Source: DATKJS01 sp050015275 (GTDB taxonomy: Bacteria > Acidobacteriota > Aminicenantia > Aminicenantales > Saccharicenantaceae). Taken from it: a stretch of DNA of 58,371 nt. The stretch lies in the NCBI GenBank assembly GCA_050015275.1, contig JBEKBS010000017.1, forward strand, positions 1 to 58,371, written 5' to 3'. Shown here one piece after another: positions 15,716-23,843 of this stretch. The notes under the pieces are model-generated. The model worked only from the letters and a program-made list of their open reading frames with translations, did no database searches and had not been told where the DNA came from. Both the position numbers and the translations under genes were made by a program. The stretch's first letter is position 1. Every line of letters begins with the position of its first letter.

Positions 15716-17757
15716 CGTGTTTTGCTGGGAACAAAAGATTTAATGGTTTTGAGGGTTTTTGTCAAGTGGCCCTCGAGGAAGACGTAATTGTGGATCCCCC
15801 AGCTGCCGTCGAAGGTCAGCTTTTTCAGGAGGCCCTCTGTTCTCTGGACCAGCTTTTTCTGTTCGTCGTCGGACAGGGCCGATCTCCCGGCCTCGCGGAG
15901 GGCCGCCTCCAGGTCCGTCGTCAGGCTCTTGATGGAGGCCTGCCGGTCGCTGAACATCTTGCGGTACTCCTCTTTTCCGTGGCACTCGACGCACTTGGCT
16001 CCGTCCGGCCGCGCCAGCCGGTTTTTCGCGTCGAGATGGCAGGCGGCGCAATCGACGCCCGCCTCGGCCATGGCGTCCCGGGCGATCTCGACGCCTTCGA
16101 GACTTCCGCCCTCGTGGACGGTCTTCTGGAGGCCGTGACAGGCCCCGCAATCCTTTTTCGGGTCCTGGTGGTGGCAGCCCGCGCAGGTCTGCTTCGTCGC
16201 GATGAGCTCGCCGTGGGTCCTGGCGTTCGAGTGGCAGGAGGAGCAGTCGATGTTCTGCCTGACGAGGTGGCTCTTGTGGGGGAACCTGAGCCCGAAAACG
16301 CTCCCGGAGATCTCTTCGATCCCCTCATGGCAGCTCAGGCAGGAATCCGACGCGGCCGAGGCCTGGAACGTGATCTTTTCCGGAACGTACGTCGAGCCGA
16401 TCAGCCTGAGGGCCTCGTTGACCCGGTCCCAGGAGGCGGCGATGAGCGCCTGGGAGTAGGTGATGTTGTGAACGCTCTTGCCGCGCTCGACGATGTCCAT
16501 GTTGAAGGCGGCCTCGTCGAGGAGCGCCCGGGCCTCCGTCCTTTTGGCCTGCCGCGACTCCCGGACCTCACGGTCGGCGCGTTCATAGATCGCCCGCAGG
16601 TCCCGGAGCTTGTTCGCCGCGGCCAGGGCCCAGTTTTTCTGGAGACGGGCGAACCCTTTCCCGTGGCAGGATTCGCAGGAATCGGCCCGGGCCCGAAGGG
16701 TGTCGCTCTTGACGAGCTGGCCCTTCTCTTCGTGAAAGACATGGCATCCCTTGCAGCTCAGGCCCTTCTCGAACATGACGTTGGGCACGGCGTGGGGAAC
16801 ACCCTTACCGCCCTCTCCCGTGTACAGGATCTTCTGGGCCTGATGGGAACCGGTGTGGCAGGTCCGGCAGTCGGCGATCGTCTCGATGTCCTTGATGATC
16901 TTGTGCTGGATGGCCAGGTGGCACTGGGTGCACTCGATCTTGTGGGCCGTGATATGCGTCGCGTGGATGAGGTTGGTGTTCCCGTACTGGTCCAGCCGGG
17001 CCCCCTCGAAATGGCACTTGTAACAGTTCTCCCGGGGCACGGCGCCGTCTCCCACGACGACCTGGCTGTGGCACTTGTCGCAGCTGAACTCCTTCTCGAA
17101 GACGACCGCGTGGTTGAAGCGGGTCGAAGCCGGCGGGACGAGGTCCGCCTGTTTGTGACAGAGGGAGCATTTGTTCGCCTGGGGGTTGATCTCGCTCTTC
17201 TTGAAGTGGCAGATGAAGCAGGAGCTCTCGGTCACGGTGATGTGCTCGCCCTGGACGATCTGGGAGTGGCAGGTCGTGCAGCGCAGCGTCTTGCCCCTCT
17301 TGAGGTCGGTGAAGTGGACCTGGTGGTCGAAGACGACCTTCTTGAACCGGACCTGGCCCTCGAGGAGCCGTTTGTCGTGGCAGCCGGCGCGGAGGCAGCT
17401 TTCGTCCGGGATCTCCGCCCAGGGCTTGGACTTCAGGTAGAGCTTCGACCAGTAGCGGGCCACCTGGACGAGCCCCTCCATCTTGGCCCGGAGCTTGGAC
17501 CGGAGGCCGGGGGCGTAATGGCAGGTGCTGCACTCGATCCTGCTGTGCGACGAGGTCTTCCAGCTCTGGTAGAAGGGCTTCATGTAGTGGCAGACCGCGC
17601 AGAACCGTGACGTCGACGTCAGCTCGACGGACGCGACGAGCAGGACGATGAAGATCCCGACCGCGGAGAGGGCTATGACAAGCCTTTTTTTCTTCCGTTT
17701 TTTCTCGGGCGCAGGGTTTTCCCGGGGCTCTTTTTTCCCGGAAGGCTCTTCGTTCAT
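15712..17757 (-). CDS. 18-heme c-type cytochrome with NapC/NirT-like N-terminus
   Basis: 681 residues with one N-terminal membrane helix (about 26-46) and eighteen heme motifs: seventeen CXXCH and one CLRAGCH (CX3CH) at the third position. The first part, CAVCHYMKPFYQSW then CSTCHYAPG, resembles NapC/NrfH quinol dehydrogenases. A coiled, heme-poor segment with many Arg/Glu residues lies between hemes 12 and 13. ATG 17757 was chosen over an upstream in-frame start because AAGGGG precedes it and the hydrophilic MNEEPSGKKE leader then precedes the helix. It is the first gene of the Rieske/cytochrome b operon and may replace cytochrome c1. Confidence 0.88.
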   Translation of the reverse strand: MNEEPSGKKEPRENPAPEKKRKKKRLVIALSAVGIFIVLLVASVELTSTSRFCAVCHYMKPFYQSWKTSSHSRIECSTCHYAPGLRSKLRAKMEGLVQVARYWSKLYLKSKPWAEIPDESCLRAGCHDKRLLEGQVRFKKVVFDHQVHFTDLKRGKTLRCTTCHSQIVQGEHITVTESSCFICHFKKSEINPQANKCSLCHKQADLVPPASTRFNHAVVFEKEFSCDKCHSQVVVGDGAVPRENCYKCHFEGARLDQYGNTNLIHATHITAHKIECTQCHLAIQHKIIKDIETIADCRTCHTGSHQAQKILYTGEGGKGVPHAVPNVMFEKGLSCKGCHVFHEEKGQLVKSDTLRARADSCESCHGKGFARLQKNWALAAANKLRDLRAIYERADREVRESRQAKRTEARALLDEAAFNMDIVERGKSVHNITYSQALIAASWDRVNEALRLIGSTYVPEKITFQASAASDSCLSCHEGIEEISGSVFGLRFPHKSHLVRQNIDCSSCHSNARTHGELIATKQTCAGCHHQDPKKDCGACHGLQKTVHEGGSLEGVEIARDAMAEAGVDCAACHLDAKNRLARPDGAKCVECHGKEEYRKMFSDRQASIKSLTTDLEAALREAGRSALSDDEQKKLVQRTEGLLKKLTFDGSWGIHNYVFLEGHLTKTLKTIKSFVPSKTR

Positions 17758-17851
17758 GCGCAACCCCTTTTCTCTGAAGACCACCGCCGATAAGCCTGTT
17801 TCATGAAGCCGCTTCACGCCACCGGTCGCGGGCATGGGCCATAGCGCTTTA

Positions 17852-17880
17852 TTCATATCGAATAACGGGCTTTTTGACAA
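17852..17880 (-). promoter_or_regulatory. Putative promoter for the 18-heme/Rieske/cytochrome b operon
   Basis: Minus-strand TTGTCA (17875-17880), a 17-base spacer and TATGAA (17852-17857), a moderate match to the sigma-70 consensus (9 of 12). Transcription would start near 17845 and leave a leader of about 88 bases before ATG 17757. Confidence 0.5.
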
Positions 17881-17953
17881 GGCCGAATTTTTTCTTGAGG
17901 CCCCCCAAAAGGCCGGGCCGCCGGAAGCGCCAAAAAGAGGCCTCAAAAAAGTG

Positions 17954-17982
17954 TTGACAAGACCATTCTTTTTGTTTATAAA
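17954..17982 (+). promoter_or_regulatory. Strong sigma-70-type promoter for the DmsE/MtrB-like operon
   Basis: TTGACA (17954-17959), 17-base spacer, TATAAA (17977-17982): 11 of 12 consensus positions with ideal spacing. The leader to the GTG start at 18109 would be about 120 bases, AT-rich in its first part. The same two hexamers and spacing occur before the TonB-dependent receptor at 45511. Confidence 0.75.
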
Positions 17983-18108
17983 CCCTATATATTTTATATG
18001 TTTTATAGTCTGCTTTTATAATTCGGCCCCGTACTCATCGCAACAATAAGAGAGGATGCCAGCGATGATCGTCGTTGATCGAAGAACCGCCAGAAAGGAG
18101 GGATTCGC

Positions 18109-19029
18109 GTGCCTAAGTTAGTTCGGTGGAGTCCGCTCGCGCTCCTCGCGTTGCTGCCCTTTATCCTCGCGGCCGTGCCCCGTCAGACATCCCCCCCCCG
18201 ACCGGCGCCGGCGGCCCAGGAGGGGGACTATGTCGGCATGGACCAGTGCGTTTCATGCCATGAGGAAGAGGTCGCGGCGCTCAAGGAGACAAATCACGGG
18301 AAAAAGGGATTTGAGATGCGTTCGAGCCGCGCCTGCGAAACCTGCCACGGCCCCGGCAAGGCCCACGTGGATTCAGGGGGGAGCAAGGGAACGATCAAGA
18401 ACCCCGCGAAACTGCCGAAGGACGAAAAGACAGCGATCTGTCTCGGCTGCCACAGCCGCGGGACGAAGCTCATGTGGGAGGGAAGCCCGCACGATACGAC
18501 CACGATCGGCTGCGAGGACTGCCATTCCGTCCACAAGCCCAAGACCGAGAAGGCCCAGCTCAAGGCCGAATCCGAGCCGGAGCTTTGTTTCGCCTGCCAT
18601 AAGCAGAAGAAATCCCAATTCTTAAGGGCCTCCCACCATCCGATCCGGGAAGGCAAAATGGAGTGCTCGAGCTGCCACAATCCCCACGGTTCGGCGGCGG
18701 AAAAGCTCATCACCGCGGATTCCGTCAATGACAAGTGCTTCGAATGCCACGCCGAAAAGCGGGGGCCTTTCCTCTGGGAGCATGTCCCGGTCCGCGAGGA
18801 CTGCCTGAACTGCCACGACCCCCACGGGACGAACCACCCCAAGATGCTCACGGTCAGGGAGCCTTTCCTCTGCCAGCGCTGCCACTCCGACACCCGCCAC
18901 CCGGGCACCCTGTACGACCAGAGCGCCATCAACTCCGCCAACAGCAGGATCATCAACCGCTCCTGCAGCAACTGCCACCAGAACATCCACGGGTCCAACC
19001 ATCCATCCGGGCAGTTCTTCCTGAGATAA
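18109..19029 (+). CDS. Decaheme c-type cytochrome, DmsE/MtrA/PioA family
   Basis: 306 residues with ten CXXCH motifs (CVSCH, CETCH, CLGCH, CEDCH, CFACH, CSSCH, CFECH, CLNCH, CQRCH, CSNCH) spaced as in DmsE/MtrA proteins, and an N-terminal signal peptide. Family members are periplasmic wires inserted into an outer-membrane barrel. The start is GTG 18109, supported by AAAGGAGG at 18094-18102. The partner barrel gene follows 11 bases downstream, which is the classic porin-cytochrome arrangement. No third, cell-surface multiheme gene of the MtrC type is present in the window. Confidence 0.93.
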   Translation: MPKLVRWSPLALLALLPFILAAVPRQTSPPRPAPAAQEGDYVGMDQCVSCHEEEVAALKETNHGKKGFEMRSSRACETCHGPGKAHVDSGGSKGTIKNPAKLPKDEKTAICLGCHSRGTKLMWEGSPHDTTTIGCEDCHSVHKPKTEKAQLKAESEPELCFACHKQKKSQFLRASHHPIREGKMECSSCHNPHGSAAEKLITADSVNDKCFECHAEKRGPFLWEHVPVREDCLNCHDPHGTNHPKMLTVREPFLCQRCHSDTRHPGTLYDQSAINSANSRIINRSCSNCHQNIHGSNHPSGQFFLR

Positions 19030-19040
19030 GGGGGATGACC

Positions 19041-21287
19041 ATGAAAAAAGGGCTCATTTGTGTTGGCCTCTCCGGCCTGCTCTTGGGCGCCGCTCCCCGG
19101 CCGGCCTCGGCCGATGACGCGGCCAAGAACGACATCGTCATCAAGGCCCAGGCCGTCGCCGGCGTCCAAGCCGTCGGCGAAACCGAAAGGTCGTCGAAAT
19201 TCACGGAGTACCGGGACGTCCCGAACGGTTTCGTGTTCGACGCCTTCGACCTCAGCCTGACAAAGGGCAACCACTATCTCGTCTTGAACGCCGACCGGAT
19301 CCGGCAGAAGGACGCGCGATACAGGCTGTCGTTCGGTGACTATGGGACCTACAAGGCCAATTTCACGTGGGACAAGACGCCTCACCGGTTCAGCTTTTTC
19401 GGCCAAAGCCTCTACGCCGAATCCCAGCCCGGCGTGTACACGATATCGGACGGGATCCGGACGGCTCTCGAAAACGCCGTCGGCGACGGGGCGGCGAACG
19501 CCACCGCCCTCATGCCCGCGGCGCGGGCCCTCCTCTCCGACTACCTGACCGGCGTCCATCCCGTCTCCCTGGAGCTCGAAAGGGACAAGGGGACTTTGAG
19601 TTTTTCCTATACGCCCTCGGTCCCGTGGAGTTTCGACATCCAGGGCTCGAGGGAGACCCGCGAGGGAAGCCGTCCCTTCGGGGCGACGTTCGGCTTCAGC
19701 AACGCCATCGAGCTGCCAGAACCGATCAAGGATGTCACATCGAACCTGAACGTCAAGGCCGAATATTCCCGGAATTGGGGAACCTTCCATGCCGGCTATG
19801 ACTTCTCCCTTTACGACAACGAGATCCAGTCCGTGGCCTGGGATAATCCTTTCAGGATCACGGACCAGACCTACAGCTCGGCCTACGTCAATGGCAACGG
19901 GTCCGCCATGGGGCAGTCGGCTCTTGCCCCGTCCAACAACGCTCACCGTTTCTCCCTCAGCGGCACCGTCAAGGTCCTGAAACACACCCGGATATCCGGC
20001 TCGTTCTCCTACGGTATCCTATCGCAGAACGCCAACCTCCTCCCCTACACCGTGAACACGGCCCTGACCACAGCTTATGCGGGCGCCCTCTCGCCACCCC
20101 GGCCGACCGCCATGGCCAAGGCCGATATCACGTCATTCGATCTTTCCCTGAATTCGAGGCTCGTCAAGTCCCTGTATTTTGACGCAGGCATCCGGTATTA
20201 CGATTTTGCGAACAAGACCGAGGCCCTGGACATGCCGGGCTACGCCCTGGTCGATCAAGTCTGGACAGCTGGGGACACATCGATCGGGCCTTACGGCTAC
20301 ACGCGGGAAAAGGCGTATGCCGACCTTTCCTGGCACTTCATGCAAAGCACCTCGTTGAAGGTCGGCTATTCCCTCTCCAAGATCAAAAGGGTCGAGTCCG
20401 GGGACCCGTTCTACGAAGGGGATGTCACCGCGGGGGCGCCCCTGAATAAAAGCGACGAGAATACATTCAAGGTCTCCCTGGACAGCAACCCGTTGGACTG
20501 GCTGCTTCTCCGCGTATCGTACCTCAATTCCCATAGGACGTGGTCGCTCGAGGGACAGGAGGACATTTATATCGCGGGTTTCAACTTCGGGCGGTTCTAT
20601 GAGGACAACCGGAACAGGAACGCCCTGGACCTGCTCGCGGGGTTCTCCCTCGTCAAGAACCTCGACCTCGAACTCACCTACAGCCTCGGCAAGGACCGGT
20701 ATCCCACGACCGATTACGGCCTGACGTCGAGCGACATCACGACCTGCGGAGCCGACCTCAGCTACAGCCTGGGCAAGGCCAGCACGGTCTACGCGTTTTA
20801 CGAGAACGAACTCTACAAAGGGAATCAGGCCGCCCGGCAGTCGGCCAGCGGGACCTTTTCGACGGACCCCCTGAATGACTGGACCGCATTCCTCAAGGAC
20901 GCCGTCAATACGATCGGCGGCGGGTTCAACACCGCCCTGATCAAGAACAAGCTCAACCTCGACATTTCGTATTCCTACTCCTACGTCAAGGGGACGTCGA
21001 GCCTGGCCTCTCCTCCGGGAGGGACGCCGGATGTCGCGGTGAACTTCACCGACGACAACCTCGACTCGACGAAGCTTCAGACCCTCAAGGTCCAATTCTC
21101 CTGGAAATTCCGGCCCAGGCTTTCCATTGTCTTCGGCTACTGGTACGAGCAGTATGACCTCAACGACATCGTCCGGGATGCCCTGGCGGTCAATTACGTG
21201 CTCCAGGCAAGCGGCATGTTCCTGGGGGCTCTCGAGCCCGGCTACAAGTATCATGTCGGGTTCCTGAAATTCATCTACAACTGGTAA
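19041..21287 (+). CDS. MtrB/PioB family outer-membrane beta-barrel protein
   Basis: 748 residues: a signal peptide (MKKGLICVGLSGLLLGAAPRPASA) followed by many alternating amphipathic strands and an aromatic C-terminal end (HVGFLKFIYNW), as expected of an outer-membrane barrel. With the upstream decaheme protein it should form a transmembrane electron conduit of the MtrAB/PioAB kind. ATG 19041 is preferred over ATG 19035 because AAGGGGG (19028-19034) ends directly before 19035, too close for use there. One internal cysteine (TTCGAD) is present; MtrB proteins of shewanellae carry an N-terminal CXXC instead, not seen here. Confidence 0.88.
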   Translation: MKKGLICVGLSGLLLGAAPRPASADDAAKNDIVIKAQAVAGVQAVGETERSSKFTEYRDVPNGFVFDAFDLSLTKGNHYLVLNADRIRQKDARYRLSFGDYGTYKANFTWDKTPHRFSFFGQSLYAESQPGVYTISDGIRTALENAVGDGAANATALMPAARALLSDYLTGVHPVSLELERDKGTLSFSYTPSVPWSFDIQGSRETREGSRPFGATFGFSNAIELPEPIKDVTSNLNVKAEYSRNWGTFHAGYDFSLYDNEIQSVAWDNPFRITDQTYSSAYVNGNGSAMGQSALAPSNNAHRFSLSGTVKVLKHTRISGSFSYGILSQNANLLPYTVNTALTTAYAGALSPPRPTAMAKADITSFDLSLNSRLVKSLYFDAGIRYYDFANKTEALDMPGYALVDQVWTAGDTSIGPYGYTREKAYADLSWHFMQSTSLKVGYSLSKIKRVESGDPFYEGDVTAGAPLNKSDENTFKVSLDSNPLDWLLLRVSYLNSHRTWSLEGQEDIYIAGFNFGRFYEDNRNRNALDLLAGFSLVKNLDLELTYSLGKDRYPTTDYGLTSSDITTCGADLSYSLGKASTVYAFYENELYKGNQAARQSASGTFSTDPLNDWTAFLKDAVNTIGGGFNTALIKNKLNLDISYSYSYVKGTSSLASPPGGTPDVAVNFTDDNLDSTKLQTLKVQFSWKFRPRLSIVFGYWYEQYDLNDIVRDALAVNYVLQASGMFLGALEPGYKYHVGFLKFIYNW

Positions 21288-21310
21288 GAGCGATCCGGCC
21301 CGGACATCCT

Positions 21311-21351
21311 CCCGCGTCTCTCCTTAAGGGGAAACGCGGGTGGATTTTTTT
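21311..21351 (+). terminator. Rho-independent terminator after the MtrB-like gene
   Basis: Stem CCCGCGT (21311-21317) / ACGCGGG (21334-21340), whose loop contains a second pairing TCTCC/GGGGA around TTAA, followed by TGGA and a run of seven T (21345-21351). This ends the decaheme/barrel transcript 24 bases after the stop codon and separates it from the nuo operon. Confidence 0.82.
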
Positions 21352-21367
21352 CTTCCCGACGCGGAAA

Positions 21368-21396
21368 TTCACATTTGGGCCGTGATACGGTAAAAT
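21368..21396 (+). promoter_or_regulatory. Promoter of the nuo operon
   Basis: TTCACA (21368-21373), 17-base spacer, TAAAAT (21391-21396): 10 of 12 sigma-70 consensus positions. It lies between the preceding terminator and nuoA. The leader would be only about ten bases. Confidence 0.65.
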
Positions 21397-21412
21397 AGCA
21401 GACCCCAGGGGC

Positions 21413-21784
21413 ATGAAAAACTACTGGTATTTCTTTCTCTTCCTCGTCATCGCCACGGCCTTCTCTTTCGGCCTGCTGGCCGTGATCTCGTTCATCCGCT
21501 ACCGGCGGAACGATTATGGCGACAAGAGCATGCCCTATGAATGCGGCGTCGAGCCGGCAACCCCCACCGCCCGGGAATCCTACTCCATCCGCTTCTACCT
21601 GCTGGCCCTCGTCTTTATCGTCTTCGAGGCGGAAACGTTCCTCCTTTTCCCCTGGGCCGTGGCCCACGACCGGCTCGGCCTCTTCGGCCTGGTCGAGGTG
21701 CTCCTGTTCCTGGGGATCCTCGCCCTGGGGTATGTTTACGCCTGGAAGGCGGAAGCCCTGGATTTCAGGAGGAGCCTTGACTGA
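21413..21784 (+). CDS. nuoA: NADH-quinone oxidoreductase subunit A
   Basis: 123-residue membrane subunit of complex I with three helices. The conserved segment MPYECGVEP(A/x) after the first helix, with the loop cysteine, and the FEAETFLLFPWA helix are diagnostic. It is the first gene of an eleven-gene operon in the order ABCDHIJKLMN. The stop codon overlaps the TTG start of nuoB, so the two are translationally coupled. Confidence 0.96.
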   Translation: MKNYWYFFLFLVIATAFSFGLLAVISFIRYRRNDYGDKSMPYECGVEPATPTARESYSIRFYLLALVFIVFEAETFLLFPWAVAHDRLGLFGLVEVLLFLGILALGYVYAWKAEALDFRRSLD

Positions 21785-22280
21785 CGGGACCGAAAGACAG
21801 CCGTTCATCCTGACCCGGGCCGACCATCTGATCACCTGGGCCCAGAAAAACTCCCTCTGGCCGTTCGGGTCGGGGCTGGCCTGTTGCGCCATCGAGATGA
21901 TCGCCACGGCCGCGGCCCGCTACGACATCGCCCGCTTCGGCATGGAGCTTTTCCGGGCCTCGCCGCGGCAGGCGGACCTGTTCATCGTCGCCGGCACGGT
22001 GACCAGGAAAATGGCCCCGAGCATCCGCCGCCTCTGGGAGCAGATGGCCGACCCGAAGTGGGTCGTGGCCATGGGCAACTGCGCCGTCTCCGGGGGACCG
22101 TTCCCGACCTACTCGGTCGTCCAGGGCGTGGACCAGGTCATCCCGGTCGACGTCCACATCGCCGGCTGTCCTCCCACGCCCCAGGGCCTGCTTCACGGCC
22201 TGATGATCCTCCAGCAAAAGATCGCCGCCTCCCATCCCACGCAGGAGATCTTCGACCCCCATGCCCGAAGAACTGGCTGA
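21777..22280 (+). CDS. nuoB: NADH-quinone oxidoreductase subunit B
   Basis: 167-residue peripheral subunit that holds the terminal [4Fe-4S] cluster N2. Ligands are the tandem Cys36-Cys37 in GLACCAIEM, Cys102 in MGNCAVSGG and Cys131 in AGCPP. No ATG or GTG precedes the cluster motif, so the start is taken as TTG 21777, which follows AGGAGGAG (21767-21774) and overlaps nuoA by eight bases. The start is therefore less certain than the identity. Confidence 0.93.
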   Translation: MTDGTERQPFILTRADHLITWAQKNSLWPFGSGLACCAIEMIATAAARYDIARFGMELFRASPRQADLFIVAGTVTRKMAPSIRRLWEQMADPKWVVAMGNCAVSGGPFPTYSVVQGVDQVIPVDVHIAGCPPTPQGLLHGLMILQQKIAASHPTQEIFDPHARRTG

Positions 22281-22743
22281 TTTCCCGGCCCTGGAGCATA
22301 TCGCCGGGTCCCTGCAGGACCGGTTCGGAGAGGCGATCGCGGAGACAAGCTTCGAAAAACGAGAGCTCGCGGTCAAGGTCAGGACGGCGGACCTGCTCGC
22401 CGTCCTGGAATTCCTGAGAAGCGGCCTGGGCTTCAACGCCCTGAACGACATGATCGGGCTGGACCACCCGCCCCGGGCCGAGGAGACCGGAAAGCGGTTT
22501 TCAATCCTCTACCAGCTCTACAAGTTCCCGGGAGGGCTCCGCGTCCGGGTGGTCATCGATGTCGACGAGGGCGAGCCCGTCCCGTCCGTCACCTCGATCT
22601 ACAGGTCGGCCGACTGGGCGGAACGGGAGATCTTCGACATGTTCGGGATCCGTTTCAGCGGCCACCCCGGCCTCCGCCGGATCTACCTCCCGGACGATTT
22701 CGAAGGCCATCCCCTGCGGAAGGATTTCCCCCTCGGAGGATAA
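22261..22743 (+). CDS. nuoC: NADH-quinone oxidoreductase subunit C
   Basis: 160-residue peripheral subunit of complex I. The diagnostic DWAEREIFDMFGIRFSGHP segment and the terminal RRIYLPDDFEGHPLRKDFPL are present. It overlaps nuoB by 20 bases and is separate from nuoD, unlike the fused NuoCD of enterobacteria. Confidence 0.95.
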   Translation: MPEELADFPALEHIAGSLQDRFGEAIAETSFEKRELAVKVRTADLLAVLEFLRSGLGFNALNDMIGLDHPPRAEETGKRFSILYQLYKFPGGLRVRVVIDVDEGEPVPSVTSIYRSADWAEREIFDMFGIRFSGHPGLRRIYLPDDFEGHPLRKDFPLGG

Positions 22744-22748
22744 GACGC

Positions 22749-23843
22749 GTGGCGTTCAAGGAGATCGAGCTCAACATGGGGCCCCAGCACCCGTCGACGC
22801 ACGGCGTGCTGCGCCTGAAGCTCTCCGTCGATAACGAGGTCGTCCTCGCCATCGAGCCGGTCATCGGCTATCTTCACCGGGGGATGGAGAAGCTCTGGGA
22901 GAGCCTGACCTATCGTCAGATCGTCCCCCTGACCGACCGCCTGGATTACCTGGCCGCGGTCTCCAACAACCTGGCCTACGTCCTGGCGGTGGAGAAGCTC
23001 ATGGGGCTCGAGGTCCCCCCGAGGGCCCGGTACATCCGGGTCATCCTGGCCGAGCTCCAGCGCCTGGCCTCCCACCTGGCCTGGGTCGGGTTCATGGCCA
23101 ACGACATCGGGGCGATGACGGTCCTCCTCTACAGCTTCGAGGACCGCGAGGACATCCTGGACATCTTCGAGGCCTACGTCGGGGCCAGGCTGACGGTCCA
23201 CGGCGTCCGGATCGGCGGGGTGCCCTTCGACCTCGACGAGCAGGTCATCGGGATGATCCGGCGGGTCCTCGACGAAACGCCGAAGAAGGTCGCCGACATC
23301 GAGAAGCTCCTCAACGACAACCGGATCTGGCTCCACCGGACCCGGGGGGTCGGTGTCATCTCCGCGGCCGACGCCCTCGGGCTCGGGCTCACGGGGCCAG
23401 CCCTCAGGGCCACGGGCGTCGCCTGGGACATCCGCCGCGACCTTCCTTACTCGTCCTATGAGGACTTCGAATTCGACGTCCCCGTCCGTCCCGGCGGCGA
23501 CGTCTACGACCGCTACCTCGTCCGGATGGAGGAGATCCGTCAGAGCCTGCGGATCGTCCGCCAGGCCCTGGGCCGCCTGCGGCCCGGGGAGCACCGGGTG
23601 AAGGTCCCCAGGGTCCTGAAGATCCCGGCCGGGGAGGTCTTCCATACGATCGAGGCGCCCAAGGGCGAGCTGGGATTCTACATCCGGTCCAACGGGACGG
23701 ACAAGCCCGAACGGGTCAAGATGAAGTCGCCTTCGTTCATCAACCTCCAGTCGCTCGAGCGGATGTCGAAGGGGTATCTTTTCTCGGACGTCGTCGGGAT
23801 CCTGGGATCCCTGGACATCGTCCTCGGGGAGATCGACAAGTGA
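22749..23843 (+). CDS. nuoD: NADH-quinone oxidoreductase subunit D
   Basis: 364-residue peripheral subunit that forms the quinone cavity with NuoB. It begins at GTG 22749, and the motif GPQHPSTHGV at residues 11-20 is characteristic. The RGVGVISAADALGLGLTGP and LRATGVAWD(I/x)R segments are conserved, and the C-terminus SLDIVLGEIDK is the usual D(I/P)V(L/x)GE(I/V)DR form. It is slightly shorter than many NuoD proteins. Its stop overlaps the GTG start of nuoH by four bases. Confidence 0.96.
   Translation: MAFKEIELNMGPQHPSTHGVLRLKLSVDNEVVLAIEPVIGYLHRGMEKLWESLTYRQIVPLTDRLDYLAAVSNNLAYVLAVEKLMGLEVPPRARYIRVILAELQRLASHLAWVGFMANDIGAMTVLLYSFEDREDILDIFEAYVGARLTVHGVRIGGVPFDLDEQVIGMIRRVLDETPKKVADIEKLLNDNRIWLHRTRGVGVISAADALGLGLTGPALRATGVAWDIRRDLPYSSYEDFEFDVPVRPGGDVYDRYLVRMEEIRQSLRIVRQALGRLRPGEHRVKVPRVLKIPAGEVFHTIEAPKGELGFYIRSNGTDKPERVKMKSPSFINLQSLERMSKGYLFSDVVGILGSLDIVLGEIDK

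Larger units (their letters stand above)
17758..18108. other. Divergent intergenic region between the 18-heme and decaheme operons
   Basis: 351 bases without a gene. It holds promoters for both directions and an AT-rich island (about 17954-18022), unusual for this GC-rich window. An inverted repeat TTGAGGCC (17895-17902) / GGCCTCAA (17939-17946) sits between the two promoters, eight bases upstream of the plus-strand -35 box. A second -10-like TATAAT lies at 18017-18022. A shared regulator binding here would control both halves of the electron route (inference). Confidence 0.6.

Noticed and set aside
15766..17610. 614-codon open frame on the plus strand opposite the 18-heme cytochrome
   Set aside because: It lies fully antisense to a gene with eighteen heme motifs; its translation is Val/Asp/Leu-rich without domains, an effect of high GC content and codon bias.
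10254..17757. Alternative complex III (Act-type) gene cluster
   Set aside because: There is no ActB-like molybdopterin/iron-sulfur protein and no NrfD/ActC-type membrane subunit; the cluster has Rieske and cytochrome b genes instead.
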